This document shows, piece after piece, positions 49,723-59,282 of a DNA stretch of 64,000 nucleotides (its first letter is position 1; each line of letters begins with the position of its first letter). A model generated the notes under the pieces. It did not search any database, was not told the origin of the DNA, and saw only the letters and a list, made by a program, of their open reading frames with translations. The translations under genes and the position numbers were made by a program. Source of the stretch: Brevibacillus panacihumi W25 (GTDB taxonomy: Bacteria > Bacillota > Bacilli > Brevibacillales > Brevibacillaceae). The stretch is taken from the NCBI RefSeq assembly GCF_000503775.1, contig NZ_KI629785.1, positions 620,001-684,000 on the forward strand, read 5' to 3'.

Positions 49723-50721
49723 CTACTTCACCAAATCGGGATAAATTGCCTTCGCTACTTCGATCAGCCCTTTGGTGATGCGGGGACCGGGACGTGACAG
49801 CATATTTTCGTCCATTCCGTACAGTTTTTCTTCTTTTATGGCCGTGATCGTATTCCATCCGCTGCGTGACTGGATAATTTGCTCCAGCTTTTTCCCGGTT
49901 TGCTCATCCGTCATTCCGCTGGCATACAGGATTACATCCGGATTTTCCTGTAAAATTTTCTCTTCATTGATTTGATTCCAGCCTTGCGTATCGGCAGCAA
50001 TATTGACTCCCTTGGCGATGGTGATCAATTCATCCATAAACTCGCCTTTGCCAACCGTCCAGCCAGGCGCAAATTCCAAATATACTTTTTTCATTTCTTC
50101 TGCCTTGACGTTTTGGACCGCCTCCGTCACATAGGCAATATCGGCTTTCATTCCCGCGACGACCTCTTCCGCCTGCGCCTGTCGATTCGTGATTTTGCCC
50201 ATCGTCAAAATATTGTTCATGATATCTTCGACGCTGCTGGGATGTGTAATGTACATGGGGAGGCCGAGCGATTGCATCTTCTCCGCCACTTGCTTATCCA
50301 TAGAAATGCCGCCGATGACCAGATCCGGACTTTGGGAGAGGATGGCTTCTTCATTAGGCTTGACTACCCCTCCGACTTTCGGTTTTTCCTTGGCTTCTGC
50401 CGGATAGTCATCATAATCAGATACGCCGACCACCTGCTCGCCAAGACCGAGAGCAAACAGGATTTCCGTCTCTGCCGGAGATGTCGAGACGATTCGCTGC
50501 GGCGCTTTCTCAATCGTAATCGTCTTGCCCGTGGCATCCGTTATCGTCAGCGGGTACACCGTCTGCTGCGCGACCTGATCGTTGCCAGTTGGTTGCGAAG
50601 CTTCTGTCTGTTGAGCTGGTGCGGAAGGCTGTTGTGTCTGAGGCTCTCCTTGCCCGGAACAGCCGACCAAAGAAAACGCGAGCAGTGCTGGGATTCCCCA
50701 CTTTACAAAATGCTTCATCAT
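49723..50721 (-). CDS. btuF: Cobalamin-binding lipoprotein of an ABC importer
   Basis: 332 residues with a lipoprotein signal (KHFVKWGIPALLAFSLVGC, lipobox LVGC) and a Gln/Pro/Ala-rich linker. A class III periplasmic-binding domain follows: DATGKTITIEKAPQRIVSTS, PAETEILFALGLGEQVVGVS, DYDDYPAEAKEKPKVGGVVK, PDLVIGG, LYGMDENMLSRPGPRITKGL. This is the BtuF/FecB fold. The cobalamin riboswitch directly upstream and cobU downstream support B12 or cobinamide as ligand; siderophore binding is the alternative. Confidence 0.92.
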   Translation of the reverse strand: MMKHFVKWGIPALLAFSLVGCSGQGEPQTQQPSAPAQQTEASQPTGNDQVAQQTVYPLTITDATGKTITIEKAPQRIVSTSPAETEILFALGLGEQVVGVSDYDDYPAEAKEKPKVGGVVKPNEEAILSQSPDLVIGGISMDKQVAEKMQSLGLPMYITHPSSVEDIMNNILTMGKITNRQAQAEEVVAGMKADIAYVTEAVQNVKAEEMKKVYLEFAPGWTVGKGEFMDELITIAKGVNIAADTQGWNQINEEKILQENPDVILYASGMTDEQTGKKLEQIIQSRSGWNTITAIKEEKLYGMDENMLSRPGPRITKGLIEVAKAIYPDLVK

Positions 50722-50764
50722 GATTTTCTTCCTTTCTCATGCAGGCCCATCCTGTGCAGTTACA

Positions 50765-50803
50765 GCAAAAAACCCTTGCATCCGCGAAGGAGAACAAGGG
50801 CTG
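50765..50803 (-). terminator. Cobalamin-riboswitch terminator
   Basis: On the minus strand CCCTTG...CAAGGG followed by six T, between the aptamer and btuF. Confidence 0.82.
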
Positions 50804-50908
50804 GCTCATGTAGTCGGACGGGAATGGACAGACGCGCAAACCTATCTCGCCGCCATCCGTCGCTTTCTGAACAGCCGATCCTTTCCGCGAAGGAACCTAA
50901 GGCTATCT

Positions 50909-51073
50909 CCAACAGGCAGGTCTCCTGGCTTGCGGGTATCAGACACCCTCCCCTTCCCGTTTTACATGAAAACAGTGGCATGGAGAATGCAACCCGATTT
51001 ACAGTGGCGGGACCGCGCCGGAATCGCACCGGCTTCCCTTTTCACCTCTCCGAATGGACGAGGCACCTGTTGG
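50909..51073 (-). ncRNA. Cobalamin (AdoCbl) riboswitch
   Basis: On the minus strand: CCAACAGG (P1 5'), AAAAGGGAAGCCGGTG, ATTCCGGCGCGGTCCCGCCA with the B12 box GCCACTGTAA, then GCAAGCCAGGAGACCTGCC and closing CCTGTTGG that pairs with the 5' end. It controls btuF-btuC-btuD-cobU, with the terminator at 50765. Together they fill the gene-free interval 50722-51151. Confidence 0.96.
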
Positions 51074-51151
51074 CTGCAACGCATATGTAGCTGTGGCCAA
51101 TCATTCATCATGTACCATCATAGCATTCCTGCCAGCAAAAAAGAAGCTGGA

Positions 51152-52099
51152 TCACACTCCGCGCTTCTGCAGGTAATCTACGATGCCCATCGCGCAGACA
51201 CTCAAATCAAGCCTGATGATTGTAAAAATGTCATGATTTCTCTCTATCCCCAGCGAAAAGAGGGATTCGGAAACCAGAGAGAGGAGCCGCTCACAAAGCT
51301 CTTCATGCCCCAAACCCTCTGCCAAGGTACGCTCTCCTTCCGCCACAAAGACAGGCAGCCACTCCGCCACCTGCCGATACGCTTCCTCTACCTCCTGTGT
51401 CATGCCGAAATGTCCGAAGTACAGGCGATCGAGCTGTCGTTCGCGATAACGAGCGATGGAGTGAAGAGTCGCATCCGGATCAAACTGATTGGGGGAGGTG
51501 GACGGCAGGAAGAAATCAATGCCCTCCCGTTTCAAGGGGCGGTAGTAGACGCCCGCTGTATCTCCGGTAAACATTCCGTTGCTGATGGGATCATAGATGC
51601 TGAAGTGATGATTTGCATGTCCCGGTGTATCGAGAAATTCCAATGTGCAGGACGGCCCAATCTCCAGCTTTTCCCCATCAGAACGAATCAGCACCCGCTC
51701 TTGCGGTACAGGAATGATCGGATCAAACAGCTCGTCGAATTTCTCCCCATAGACAGCTTTTGCCCCTGCAATCAAGCGGCTTGGATCGATCAAGTGACGG
51801 GCTGCCTTGGGATGGACGACGATCGTGGCTTGCGGACATTCCTGCAAGAGCAGACCTGCACCTCCCGCGTGATCCAGATGAATATGCGTCAGGATGATGT
51901 ATTTCACTTGATCAGTCGAATAGCCGAGAGCTGACAAGCCCTCACGTATATAGGGGACAGATGGGCTTGGCCCAGTCTCTACCAGCGTCAACTGCTCTTC
52001 CGCAATGACGTAGGTTCCAGTGCGTTCCGGAAGGCCCCAATCGTAACCGTCAATCAAGTGGACACGTTTTCCCAAATCGAGGATAGATTGTGGTTTCAC
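51152..52099 (-). CDS. Metallo-beta-lactamase-fold hydrolase
   Basis: 315 residues from a GTG at 52099 set by AGGAGG eight bases upstream; an in-frame extension to 52189 would run through the terminator of ppaC. It is an MBL-fold enzyme with two-metal site motifs: ILTHIHLDHAGGAG (HxHxDH), DTPGHANHHFSIYD, MFTGDTAGVYY and the final histidine in LYFGHFG. A C-terminal helical domain follows. The specific substrate is unknown; relatives include glyoxalase II-like thioesterases. It is transcribed alone. Confidence 0.9.
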   Translation of the reverse strand: MKPQSILDLGKRVHLIDGYDWGLPERTGTYVIAEEQLTLVETGPSPSVPYIREGLSALGYSTDQVKYIILTHIHLDHAGGAGLLLQECPQATIVVHPKAARHLIDPSRLIAGAKAVYGEKFDELFDPIIPVPQERVLIRSDGEKLEIGPSCTLEFLDTPGHANHHFSIYDPISNGMFTGDTAGVYYRPLKREGIDFFLPSTSPNQFDPDATLHSIARYRERQLDRLYFGHFGMTQEVEEAYRQVAEWLPVFVAEGERTLAEGLGHEELCERLLSLVSESLFSLGIERNHDIFTIIRLDLSVCAMGIVDYLQKRGV

Positions 52100-52154
52100 A
52101 AAAAACTCCTCCTTCACAAGCTTGTTCGTACCTCTCAACTGTACCACATGAAAA

Positions 52155-52188
52155 GAAAAGAGGCCGCCACATTTTGGCAGCCTCCCCA
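52155..52188 (-). terminator. Terminator downstream of ppaC
   Basis: On the minus strand GAGGCTGCCA...TGGCGGCCTC followed by TTTTCTTTTC. Confidence 0.85.
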
Positions 52189-52191
52189 CTT

Positions 52192-53124
52192 TTACAGTGC
52201 TTGGAACGTATCGGTCAATACAGGTACGATTTGTTTTTTGCGGGAAACAACGCCTTTTAGTACAGCCTTGTTTGCATCCAGCTTTACGTTGTAGGCCTTC
52301 TCTACGACTTGCGCGGATTTCCCCAACGCCAGGGCAACCGAATTGTTGTTGAGGATGTCCGTCACAACGAAGACGAACAGATCCAGCCCTTTTTTCTCGA
52401 TGATGGCATTCAAGGCAGCTTCCAGCTCTTCCTGACGAGCCAGAACATCGTTCACATCGACAGCGTTTACCTGGGCGATCTCTACCTTTGCGCTTCCCAT
52501 CTGGAATTCCTTGGAATCCAACGAGATCAACTCGGCAATCGTTTTTTCACTCAGGTCAGCACCTGCTTTCAGCATGGCCAGTCCGTATGTCTCAAGATCT
52601 ACTCCGGCGATCTGTGCCAGTTCGTGGGCAGCCTTTACGTCCTGCTCCGTGCAGGTAGGCGATTTCAGCAGCAGCGTATCTGAAATGATGGCTGACAGCA
52701 TCAGACCCGCGATTTCTTTGGGAATTTCCACGCCGTTTTCTTTGTACAGCTTTTTCAGAATCGTCGTCGTGCAACCAACAGGCTCGACGCGCATATACAG
52801 CGGGTTGCTCGTCTCAAAGTTGGCGATGCGGTGATGGTCGATCACTTCTACGACTTGCACCTGCTCAATATCATTCGCGCTTTGCTGGCGCTCATTGTGG
52901 TCGACCAGGATGACTTCCTTCACTTCATTGGCTACCGTTTCCACCTGGCGGGGAGCCTTTACCTGGAAAGTATCCAGGACGAATTGGGTTTCGCCATTTA
53001 CGCCGCCCAAACGAACAGCCTCGACGTTTTCTCCCAGCTTGCTTTTCAGGTCTGCATACACCAATGCAGAACAGATGGAGTCAGTATCCGGATTTTTATG
53101 GCCGAAAATTAGTTTTTTATCCAC
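52192..53124 (-). CDS. ppaC: Manganese-dependent inorganic pyrophosphatase (class II)
   Basis: 310 residues, the normal length; the start is a GTG at 53124 with AAGGAG eight bases upstream. It is a DHH-family phosphoesterase that hydrolyses pyrophosphate with Mn2+. Motifs: [12 protein letters not shown] (residues 6-17), [27 protein letters not shown] (DHH), [11 protein letters not shown] and the C-terminal DHHA2 domain ending [20 protein letters not shown]. The SRKKQ motif binds the substrate phosphate. It is a housekeeping enzyme and appears monocistronic. Confidence 0.97.
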   Translation of the reverse strand: MDKKLIFGHKNPDTDSICSALVYADLKSKLGENVEAVRLGGVNGETQFVLDTFQVKAPRQVETVANEVKEVILVDHNERQQSANDIEQVQVVEVIDHHRIANFETSNPLYMRVEPVGCTTTILKKLYKENGVEIPKEIAGLMLSAIISDTLLLKSPTCTEQDVKAAHELAQIAGVDLETYGLAMLKAGADLSEKTIAELISLDSKEFQMGSAKVEIAQVNAVDVNDVLARQEELEAALNAIIEKKGLDLFVFVVTDILNNNSVALALGKSAQVVEKAYNVKLDANKAVLKGVVSRKKQIVPVLTDTFQAL

Positions 53125-53285
53125 GTCACATGCTCCTTACACTTGTTTTGGCGAGAAAATTATACCATAGTTTAGAGGGTATTCGCACGTATCAATATTC
53201 GTTCATGCGTCCCTCCCGACGCTCCACGTATGCACGACCTGCACTCCCCCTCAACCAACAGCGTACAAGAGAGCAGGAAGGGAAA

Positions 53286-53318
53286 GAAAAAGACCCCGAC
53301 TTATTAGCCAGGGGTCTT
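53286..53318 (-). terminator. Terminator of the opp operon
   Basis: On the minus strand AAGACCCC...GGGGTCTT followed by TTTCTTTCC, just beyond the oppA stop. Confidence 0.85.
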
Positions 53319-53344
53319 GCCGATTCGGATCAGCGAGCTTTTTT

Positions 53345-55006
53345 CTATTCAATATAAGCGTACTCAAAATAGGTGTGTCCAATATAGTTCTTCATGACGC
53401 CTTTCACATGCGGCTTCGCCAAATAGGTATCCTGATAGAAATAGAGCGGGAAGACCGGCATTTCGTCCATCAGGATTTTCTCAGCCTTGGCATAGTTTGC
53501 GGAACGTTTGGCCTGGTCCTGAATTTCGCGGTTTTCCTGCAGCAAGGCGTCGTACTCCTTGTTGCTCCAGCGAGGTCCGTCTGCAGCATTGACAGTCTCA
53601 AACAGGGTCAGGTTGGTCATCGGGTCCAAATAGTCTCCGGTCCAGCCGTCTCGCGCAATCATAAAGTTGCCCATTCTCATTTCATCCCAGTAAATTTTCG
53701 ACTCCAAAATATTGATCGTCACTTCGACGCCCAGATTTTCCTTCCACATGCTGTGCAGCGCCTGCGCGATGTCCCTGTCCGTCTGTCCAGACATCGTCAT
53801 GAACTCGATCTCCGGCAAACCTTTTCCGTCGGGATACCCTGCTTCGGCCAGCAAGCGCTTCGCTTCTGCCACGTCCTCCTTGAACAGATCTCCTACGACA
53901 TCGCGGTACTCCTTGGAAGGGTCGACGAGATCAGGCATGCCGTACGGTACAAAGCCATAAGCTAGTTTTTCCGTCGATTGCAGCACGTTTCTTACGATTT
54001 GTTCGCGATTGATGGAGATGGCGAACGCTTTTCTGACACGAGCATCATCGAATGGCTTGACGCTGGTATTATAGTCGAAATAGTACGTACCGATACGGTC
54101 GGCAGCAAAATACTCGGGCGAATCTTTGTATTTTTGCATCGATTCATTGTTCATGTTGTCCGAAACGTCGATCTCTCCATTGGTGTACGCAGCCAGCTCT
54201 GCTTCCGCAGCTTCAATGAAGACAATCTCCAACGTATCAAGCTGCACTTTGTCAGCTTCCAGGTAGTTCGGATTTTTCTTCAGCACGTATTTCTGTTTGG
54301 GGTGAATCTCTGTCAGCATGAACGGACCTGTGACAAGGTACGTTTCTGGTGTCTTCGTCCATCCGTCATTGCCATCCACTACGTCTTTTCGCACGGGATA
54401 GTACGACGTCGCACAAAGAAGATTCAGGAAGTATGTCGTTGGATTTTCCAATTGCACCTCGAGGGTCTGGTCGTCCACCGCTTTTACCCCTACCTCATCG
54501 GCTGTTGCTTTTCCTTCATTATAATTCTGTCCGTTTTTCAGATAGAACAGGTCAAACGCGGCTTCCGAGGCCACATCCGGGTTCAACACGCGTTTCCAGG
54601 AGTATTCAAAATCATGGGCGGTGACAGGCTTGCCGTCACTCCACTTGGCGTTCGGATTGATCTTGAACGTGTACTTGGTTCCTGTCTCATCGATTTGGGT
54701 GTCACTGGCCAATGAAGGAACGGGCTGACCATCCTTATTGATCTTGTACAATCCCCTGAAGAGGTTCTGCATGACGACGGAGGAACGCGAATAGACGTTC
54801 AAGGTAGGGTCAAGTGTCTCTGGTTCTGCAGGCAAGGCATAGACGACTTTCTTTTCTTTCTGCGGCGATTCGGTTTTGTTCTCTGTCGTATTGCTCGTGT
54901 TGGGCGTGCTGGTGTTGCCGGGTGCAGTCGTATTGCTGGAGCTGCAGCCCGCGATAATGGTGGCAACCAATGATAATTTGAAAAAAAGGCCAACGAGCTT
55001 TTTCAT
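53345..55006 (-). CDS. oppA: Oligopeptide ABC transporter substrate-binding lipoprotein
   Basis: 553 residues from the ATG at 55006, which has GAGGGGGAA upstream. The lipoprotein signal KKLVGLFFKLSLVATIIAGC ends in the lipobox IAGC, followed by a Thr/Asn/Ser-rich linker. The SBP_bac_5 domain is clear: ALPAEPETLDPTLNVYSRSS, KYTFKINPNAKWSDGKPVTA, HDFEYSWKRVLNP, YETYLVTGPF-like region and the signature FAISINREQIVRNVLQ. It delivers peptides to OppBC. It is the last gene of oppBCDFA, with the binding protein encoded after the ATPases rather than first as in B. subtilis. Confidence 0.94.
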   Translation of the reverse strand: MKKLVGLFFKLSLVATIIAGCSSSNTTAPGNTSTPNTSNTTENKTESPQKEKKVVYALPAEPETLDPTLNVYSRSSVVMQNLFRGLYKINKDGQPVPSLASDTQIDETGTKYTFKINPNAKWSDGKPVTAHDFEYSWKRVLNPDVASEAAFDLFYLKNGQNYNEGKATADEVGVKAVDDQTLEVQLENPTTYFLNLLCATSYYPVRKDVVDGNDGWTKTPETYLVTGPFMLTEIHPKQKYVLKKNPNYLEADKVQLDTLEIVFIEAAEAELAAYTNGEIDVSDNMNNESMQKYKDSPEYFAADRIGTYYFDYNTSVKPFDDARVRKAFAISINREQIVRNVLQSTEKLAYGFVPYGMPDLVDPSKEYRDVVGDLFKEDVAEAKRLLAEAGYPDGKGLPEIEFMTMSGQTDRDIAQALHSMWKENLGVEVTINILESKIYWDEMRMGNFMIARDGWTGDYLDPMTNLTLFETVNAADGPRWSNKEYDALLQENREIQDQAKRSANYAKAEKILMDEMPVFPLYFYQDTYLAKPHVKGVMKNYIGHTYFEYAYIE

Positions 55007-55110
55007 TTTCTTCCCCCTCTGTTCTGTAATGTATGAAAATCCGTCTTGGAAGACAGCTTTCATCTGAGGCTGGTGCTTGCGGTCATCAAAACGGACATGA
55101 CCGTTTTGGA

Positions 55111-56094
55111 TCAGGAAACGATGTGGCAAGCTACCTGGTGTCCATTCCCAACGTCTTTTAATGCAGGCTTCGCTTCCCGACATGCTGCAACAGCATAGGC
55201 ACAGCGCGTCTGGAAAGCGCAGCCCGGAGGCGGGTCGAGCGGACTTGGCACATCTCCTTGCAGATGAATGCGTTTACTCTTCTCTGCCAGATCCGGGTCA
55301 GGGATTGGCACGGCGGAGAGAAGCGCTTTGGTATAAGGATGCTGCATGTTGGTATACAGCTCATGCGCATCCGCGATTTCAACCAGACTGCCCAGGTACA
55401 TCACTCCTACCTTGTGGGAGATATGCCGCACCATCGACAGGTCGTGGGAGATGAACAAATAGGTAAGCCCGAATCTCTCCTGCAGGTCCTCCAGCATATT
55501 GACGACCTGCGCCTGAATCGAGACGTCCAGTGCCGAAATCGGCTCATCGCAAACGATAAATTCGGGCTCTACAGCGAGGGCGCGGGCGATCCCGATCCGC
55601 TGGCGCTGTCCTCCGGAAAATTCATGCGGGTAGCGGTTGATGTGATCTCGCTTCAAGCCGACGAGTTCGACCAATTCACGGATCCGGTCAGAGCGATCCT
55701 TCCCTTTGCAGATCCGATGGACATCCAGCGGATCCCCGATGATCTCTCCCACTGTCATGCGCGGATCAAGGGAAGCGTAAGGATCTTGAAAAATCATCTG
55801 CATTTTCTTGCGGTATGGCAGGAGTTCACTGTGCTTTAGATTTTCCAGCGGAGCGCCTTGGAAAAGAATCTGTCCGGATGTGGGCTCGTATAGTCTTAAC
55901 AGCGTTCGTCCAGCTGTCGTCTTGCCGCAGCCTGATTCGCCGACGAGTCCCAGCGTCTCCCCCTTTTTGATTGAAAAGCTGATGTCGTCTACTGCCTTGA
56001 GCTGGCGGTCGCTGCGGCTGAACAAGCCTTTTTTCACATCAAAGTATTTCTTCAAATGTTTGACTTCGATCAGATTTTCAGTCGTTTGGGTCAT
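55111..56094 (-). CDS. oppF: Oligopeptide ABC transporter ATP-binding protein OppF
   Basis: 327 residues from the ATG at 56094 (GAGGTGATT upstream), overlapping the oppD stop by four bases. Walker [18 protein letters not shown]-loop [19 protein letters not shown], signature [15 protein letters not shown], Walker [21 protein letters not shown], and the C-terminal oligopeptide-transporter motif [17 protein letters not shown], which in relatives binds an iron-sulfur cluster through four Cys. It forms the ATPase heterodimer with OppD. Confidence 0.95.
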   Translation of the reverse strand: MTQTTENLIEVKHLKKYFDVKKGLFSRSDRQLKAVDDISFSIKKGETLGLVGESGCGKTTAGRTLLRLYEPTSGQILFQGAPLENLKHSELLPYRKKMQMIFQDPYASLDPRMTVGEIIGDPLDVHRICKGKDRSDRIRELVELVGLKRDHINRYPHEFSGGQRQRIGIARALAVEPEFIVCDEPISALDVSIQAQVVNMLEDLQERFGLTYLFISHDLSMVRHISHKVGVMYLGSLVEIADAHELYTNMQHPYTKALLSAVPIPDPDLAEKSKRIHLQGDVPSPLDPPPGCAFQTRCAYAVAACREAKPALKDVGNGHQVACHIVS

Positions 56095-57092
56095 GAGCCA
56101 ATCACCTCTCTTTCTGCTTTTGCAGCTTTCGGGTGCATCAGCCAGCACGCAGCCCGATGGCTCTCGCTCAAAGAGATGGAGACTGGAGAATACTTCGTGC
56201 AAACCTTCATCGCGTGCTCGCAGCGGGCAGCAAACGCACAGCCCTGCGGCGGCGCCAACAAATCAGGCGGACTTCCCGGGATCGGAATCAGCTTTTTCTT
56301 TTCCCCTTCGGATACCTTGGGCATGGAACGAATCAGTCCCCATGTATAGGGATGCTGCGGGTTGTAGAAGACTTCCCGCGTCGTGCCTTCCTCTACGATC
56401 TGGCCGCCGTACATGACAATGATCCGACTGCACATACTGGCTACGACGCCCAAATCATGGGTGATCAGTACAATAGAGGTATTGCTTTTCTTTTTCAAAT
56501 CCCGCATCAAATCGAGAATCTGGGCTTGGATCGTCACGTCCAGCGCGGTCGTCGGTTCATCAGCGATTAACAGCTTGGGGTTGCAAGAGATTGCGATGGC
56601 GATCATCACCCGCTGCCTCATTCCCCCGGAAAATTCGTGCGGATATTGATTGAGCCTGGTTTCAGGACTCGGGATCTCCACCATTTTCAGTACTTCGATG
56701 GCCTTTTTCTTTGCTTCTGCCTTGGAAAGCTTCAAATGGATGCGAATCGGCTCCATAAGCTGATCGCCGATGGTGAACAAAGGATTGAGCGAAGTCATCG
56801 GGTCTTGAAAAATCATGCCGATATCGTTGCCATGCAGCCGGCGCATTTGCGTATGATCCATATCCATGATCTCAGTACCATCGAACAGAAGGCGATCCGC
56901 TTCGATGCTGGCGTTGTCAGGCAACAGACGCATGATCGACAGCATGGAGACGCTTTTTCCAGAGCCCGATTCTCCGACGATCCCCACCGACTCTCCTTTC
57001 TCGACATGAAAGGAGATCCCGCGAACAGCTTGAACTTGCCCTGCTTCGATATGGAAGGTGGTTCGTAAATTGTTGACCTGAAGCAATTTCAC
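56091..57092 (-). CDS. oppD: Oligopeptide ABC transporter ATP-binding protein OppD
   Basis: 333 residues. Walker [19 protein letters not shown] (about 37-54), Q-loop [19 protein letters not shown], signature [15 protein letters not shown], Walker [21 protein letters not shown] and the C-terminal [18 protein letters not shown] motif. It is translationally coupled to oppF by an ATGA overlap and lies 13 bases after oppC. Confidence 0.95.
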   Translation of the reverse strand: MKLLQVNNLRTTFHIEAGQVQAVRGISFHVEKGESVGIVGESGSGKSVSMLSIMRLLPDNASIEADRLLFDGTEIMDMDHTQMRRLHGNDIGMIFQDPMTSLNPLFTIGDQLMEPIRIHLKLSKAEAKKKAIEVLKMVEIPSPETRLNQYPHEFSGGMRQRVMIAIAISCNPKLLIADEPTTALDVTIQAQILDLMRDLKKKSNTSIVLITHDLGVVASMCSRIIVMYGGQIVEEGTTREVFYNPQHPYTWGLIRSMPKVSEGEKKKLIPIPGSPPDLLAPPQGCAFAARCEHAMKVCTKYSPVSISLSESHRAACWLMHPKAAKAEREVIGS

Positions 57093-57104
57093 AGGTTATC
57101 CCCC

Positions 57105-58082
57105 CTATTTCTTCAGACGTGGATCCAGCGCATCCCTCAACCCGTCGCCGATAAAATTGAGCGCAAACATCGTGATGCTGATCGCGAGCGCAGGGAACAG
57201 CATCTGGTACGGTTGGGTAAACAAAGTGGGGATGGCGTCGTTCACGAGTGTGCCCCAGCTTGCGATCGGCACCTGAATCCCGATCCCGAGAAAGCTCAGG
57301 AACGCTTCGGAAAAGATCGCGGATGGAACCAGGAAGGTAACGGTCACGATAATCGGCCCGATGCTGTTGGGTATGAGGTGTTTAAACAAGATGCGCAGAT
57401 TGGAGGAACCAATGGCCCGTGCAGCGAGTGCGTATTCCTGATGCTTGAGCGTCACGACCTGCGAGCGGACGATACGCGCCGTCCCGATCCAGGAAGTCAG
57501 GCACAAGGCGATCAAGATGCTCTGGATGCTGTTGCCGAGGAACATCATCACCAAAATGATGTAGAGCAGATCCGGCACCCCGATCATGATATCGACGATG
57601 CGCATCAGCAGCATGTCGACTCTACCTCCAAAATACCCGGATATGCCGCCGTAGATGATGCCGATCACCATGTTGATGGCTGCTGCGACAAAGCCGATCA
57701 AGAGACTGATTCTCGCACCGTACAGCGTCCTGACGAAAATGTCGCGCCCAAACTTGTCCGTCCCAAACCAGTGCTCGGCAGATGGGGGGTGATTTCCGTT
57801 TTCCAAATTTTGGCCATCGTACGTATATTCAGAAAATATTGGTCCGAAAATAGCTGCGACTGCCATCACGATAATGACGCACAATCCGATCATCGCCAAC
57901 GGATCTTTGCGAAAGCGAGCCCAGGCATCCTGCCAGTACGACTTGCTCGGACGAGTGATTTCTTCATTATCTTGCCGATCGGATTCATCCAGCTTTTCAA
58001 ACAGGTCATCTGGAAGATCACCTGCAGCGCTCGTGGAGAATGGACCATCTTCTCTTTCTTTCATTCGGGCCGTATGAATCAT
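57105..58082 (-). CDS. oppC: Oligopeptide ABC transporter permease OppC
   Basis: 325 residues. After an N-terminal cytoplasmic stretch of about 60 residues come six membrane helices and the permease EAA motif (EYALAARAIGSSNLRILFKH). Other markers are LAMIGLCVIIVMAVAAIFGP, EHWFGTDKFGRDIFVRTLYG, ARISLLIGFVAAAINMVIGI and FIGDGLRDALDPRLKK at the end. The ATG at 58082 follows AGGTGATG. It is between oppB and oppD in the operon. Confidence 0.95.
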   Translation of the reverse strand: MIHTARMKEREDGPFSTSAAGDLPDDLFEKLDESDRQDNEEITRPSKSYWQDAWARFRKDPLAMIGLCVIIVMAVAAIFGPIFSEYTYDGQNLENGNHPPSAEHWFGTDKFGRDIFVRTLYGARISLLIGFVAAAINMVIGIIYGGISGYFGGRVDMLLMRIVDIMIGVPDLLYIILVMMFLGNSIQSILIALCLTSWIGTARIVRSQVVTLKHQEYALAARAIGSSNLRILFKHLIPNSIGPIIVTVTFLVPSAIFSEAFLSFLGIGIQVPIASWGTLVNDAIPTLFTQPYQMLFPALAISITMFALNFIGDGLRDALDPRLKK

Positions 58083-58090
58083 ACCATCAC

Positions 58091-59017
58091 CTACTCATCC
58101 ATTTTTACGCGACGATCAATCACCGCATAGAGAACATCCACAATGATATTGGCTACGACGATGAATGCTCCGAAGAAGACCGTCATGCCTAAAATGACAG
58201 AATAGTCACGGTCGCTGATCCCTGTCACGAAGTCCCTGCCGATACCGGGGATGGAGAAAATCCGTTCAATGACAAAGCTTCCGGTCAAAAGTATGGCCAC
58301 CAATGGGCCTAAATAAGTAACGATAGGAATAATGGCATTTTTCAATGCGTGCTTGCATATGACTTTCAGTTCGTGGACACCTTTGGCACGGGCCGTGCGG
58401 ATGTAATCGTATCTCATCACTTCGAGCATGCTGGAGCGCATCAATCTCGCTATATAGGCGATGGGACCAAAGGAAAGTCCGGCAACAGGAAGAATGTAGT
58501 GCTGCCAGGAGGTCAATCCGAATGTCGGCAACACCTTCAGCACGACAGCAAACAAGAAAAGCATCAGCACCGATAATACGAAGCTGGGAATGGAGATTCC
58601 TACCGTGGCGATAATCATCGCCAGCCAGTCAGCCCACTTCCCTCTTTTGATCGCGGACGTGATGCCGAGCGGAATTCCCACCAGCAATGCGACAACGATG
58701 GCTATGCTCCCGACTTTGGCCGAAACGGGAAATCCCTGCTCGATGATCTCATTCACGGTCACATCTCTTTGTTTGAACGAAAGACCGAAATCCCCTTGGG
58801 CCAGATTCTTCAAGTAGTTCACATACTGTACAGGAATCGGGTCATTCAGACCGTATTTCTCTTCGATTTTTTCCAGTACCTGTTTCGGCACTTTTCGTTC
58901 TTCTGCAGGGCTGAACGGTCCTCCCGGGATCGCATGCATGAGGAAAAAGGTGACGGTTGTCAGTACGAACATGGTAATGAGGCCTGCGACAATCCTTTTC
59001 ACAATATAACGTCCCAT
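58091..59017 (-). CDS. oppB: Oligopeptide ABC transporter permease OppB
   Basis: 308 residues from the ATG at 59017 (GAGGAGTG upstream); an in-frame extension to 59101 includes the promoter and is not used. Six helices, with GRYIVKRIVAGLITMFVLTT, THFFLMHAIPGGPFSP-like start, YGLNDPIPVQYVNYLKNLAQ, GDFGLSFKQRDVTVNEII and EAA loop YDYIRTARAKGVHELKVICK; final VLYAVIDRRVKMDE. It is first in oppBCDFA. Confidence 0.95.
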   Translation of the reverse strand: MGRYIVKRIVAGLITMFVLTTVTFFLMHAIPGGPFSPAEERKVPKQVLEKIEEKYGLNDPIPVQYVNYLKNLAQGDFGLSFKQRDVTVNEIIEQGFPVSAKVGSIAIVVALLVGIPLGITSAIKRGKWADWLAMIIATVGISIPSFVLSVLMLFLFAVVLKVLPTFGLTSWQHYILPVAGLSFGPIAYIARLMRSSMLEVMRYDYIRTARAKGVHELKVICKHALKNAIIPIVTYLGPLVAILLTGSFVIERIFSIPGIGRDFVTGISDRDYSVILGMTVFFGAFIVVANIIVDVLYAVIDRRVKMDE

Positions 59018-59100
59018 TTGCTCACTCCTCTCCTTCGTGGATGTTTTCATGCATGCAAGTGCATTTTCATAAATATTTGATAAATCAAAATTGTAAGTCA

Positions 59101-59131
59101 ATTATAGCTTGAAAGTAACGGAACCCGTCAA
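59101..59131 (-). promoter_or_regulatory. Probable promoter of the opp operon
   Basis: On the minus strand TTGACG (59126-59131) and a consensus TATAAT (59101-59106), 19 bases apart, about 80 bases before oppB. The AT-rich stretch upstream (59150-59225) holds nothing else I can name. Confidence 0.55.
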
Positions 59132-59224
59132 GTGCTAGTAAACAATAGACCTATATTGCATATATTGGTTTCGTGCGGTTTGTTATAAGAAATTTTAATA
59201 GCGAATATATATTATAGTAAAAGT

Positions 59225-59270
59225 AAAAAACTCTCATCCCGGATTGTAGAGTCATAGAATGAGAGTTTTT
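59225..59270. terminator. Terminator downstream of the quinone oxidoreductase gene
   Basis: AAAAACTCTCAT / ATGAGAGTTTTT stem with a 21-base loop. Confidence 0.8.
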
Positions 59271-59282
59271 ATGGGTGATTAT

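Noticed and set aside
50720..51934. 404-codon open frame on the plus strand
   Set aside because: It runs through the cobalamin riboswitch and antisense to the MBL-fold gene; no coding signature.
57213..58130. 305-codon open frame opposite oppC
   Set aside because: Asp/His-rich antisense translation of a membrane protein gene, with no start signal.
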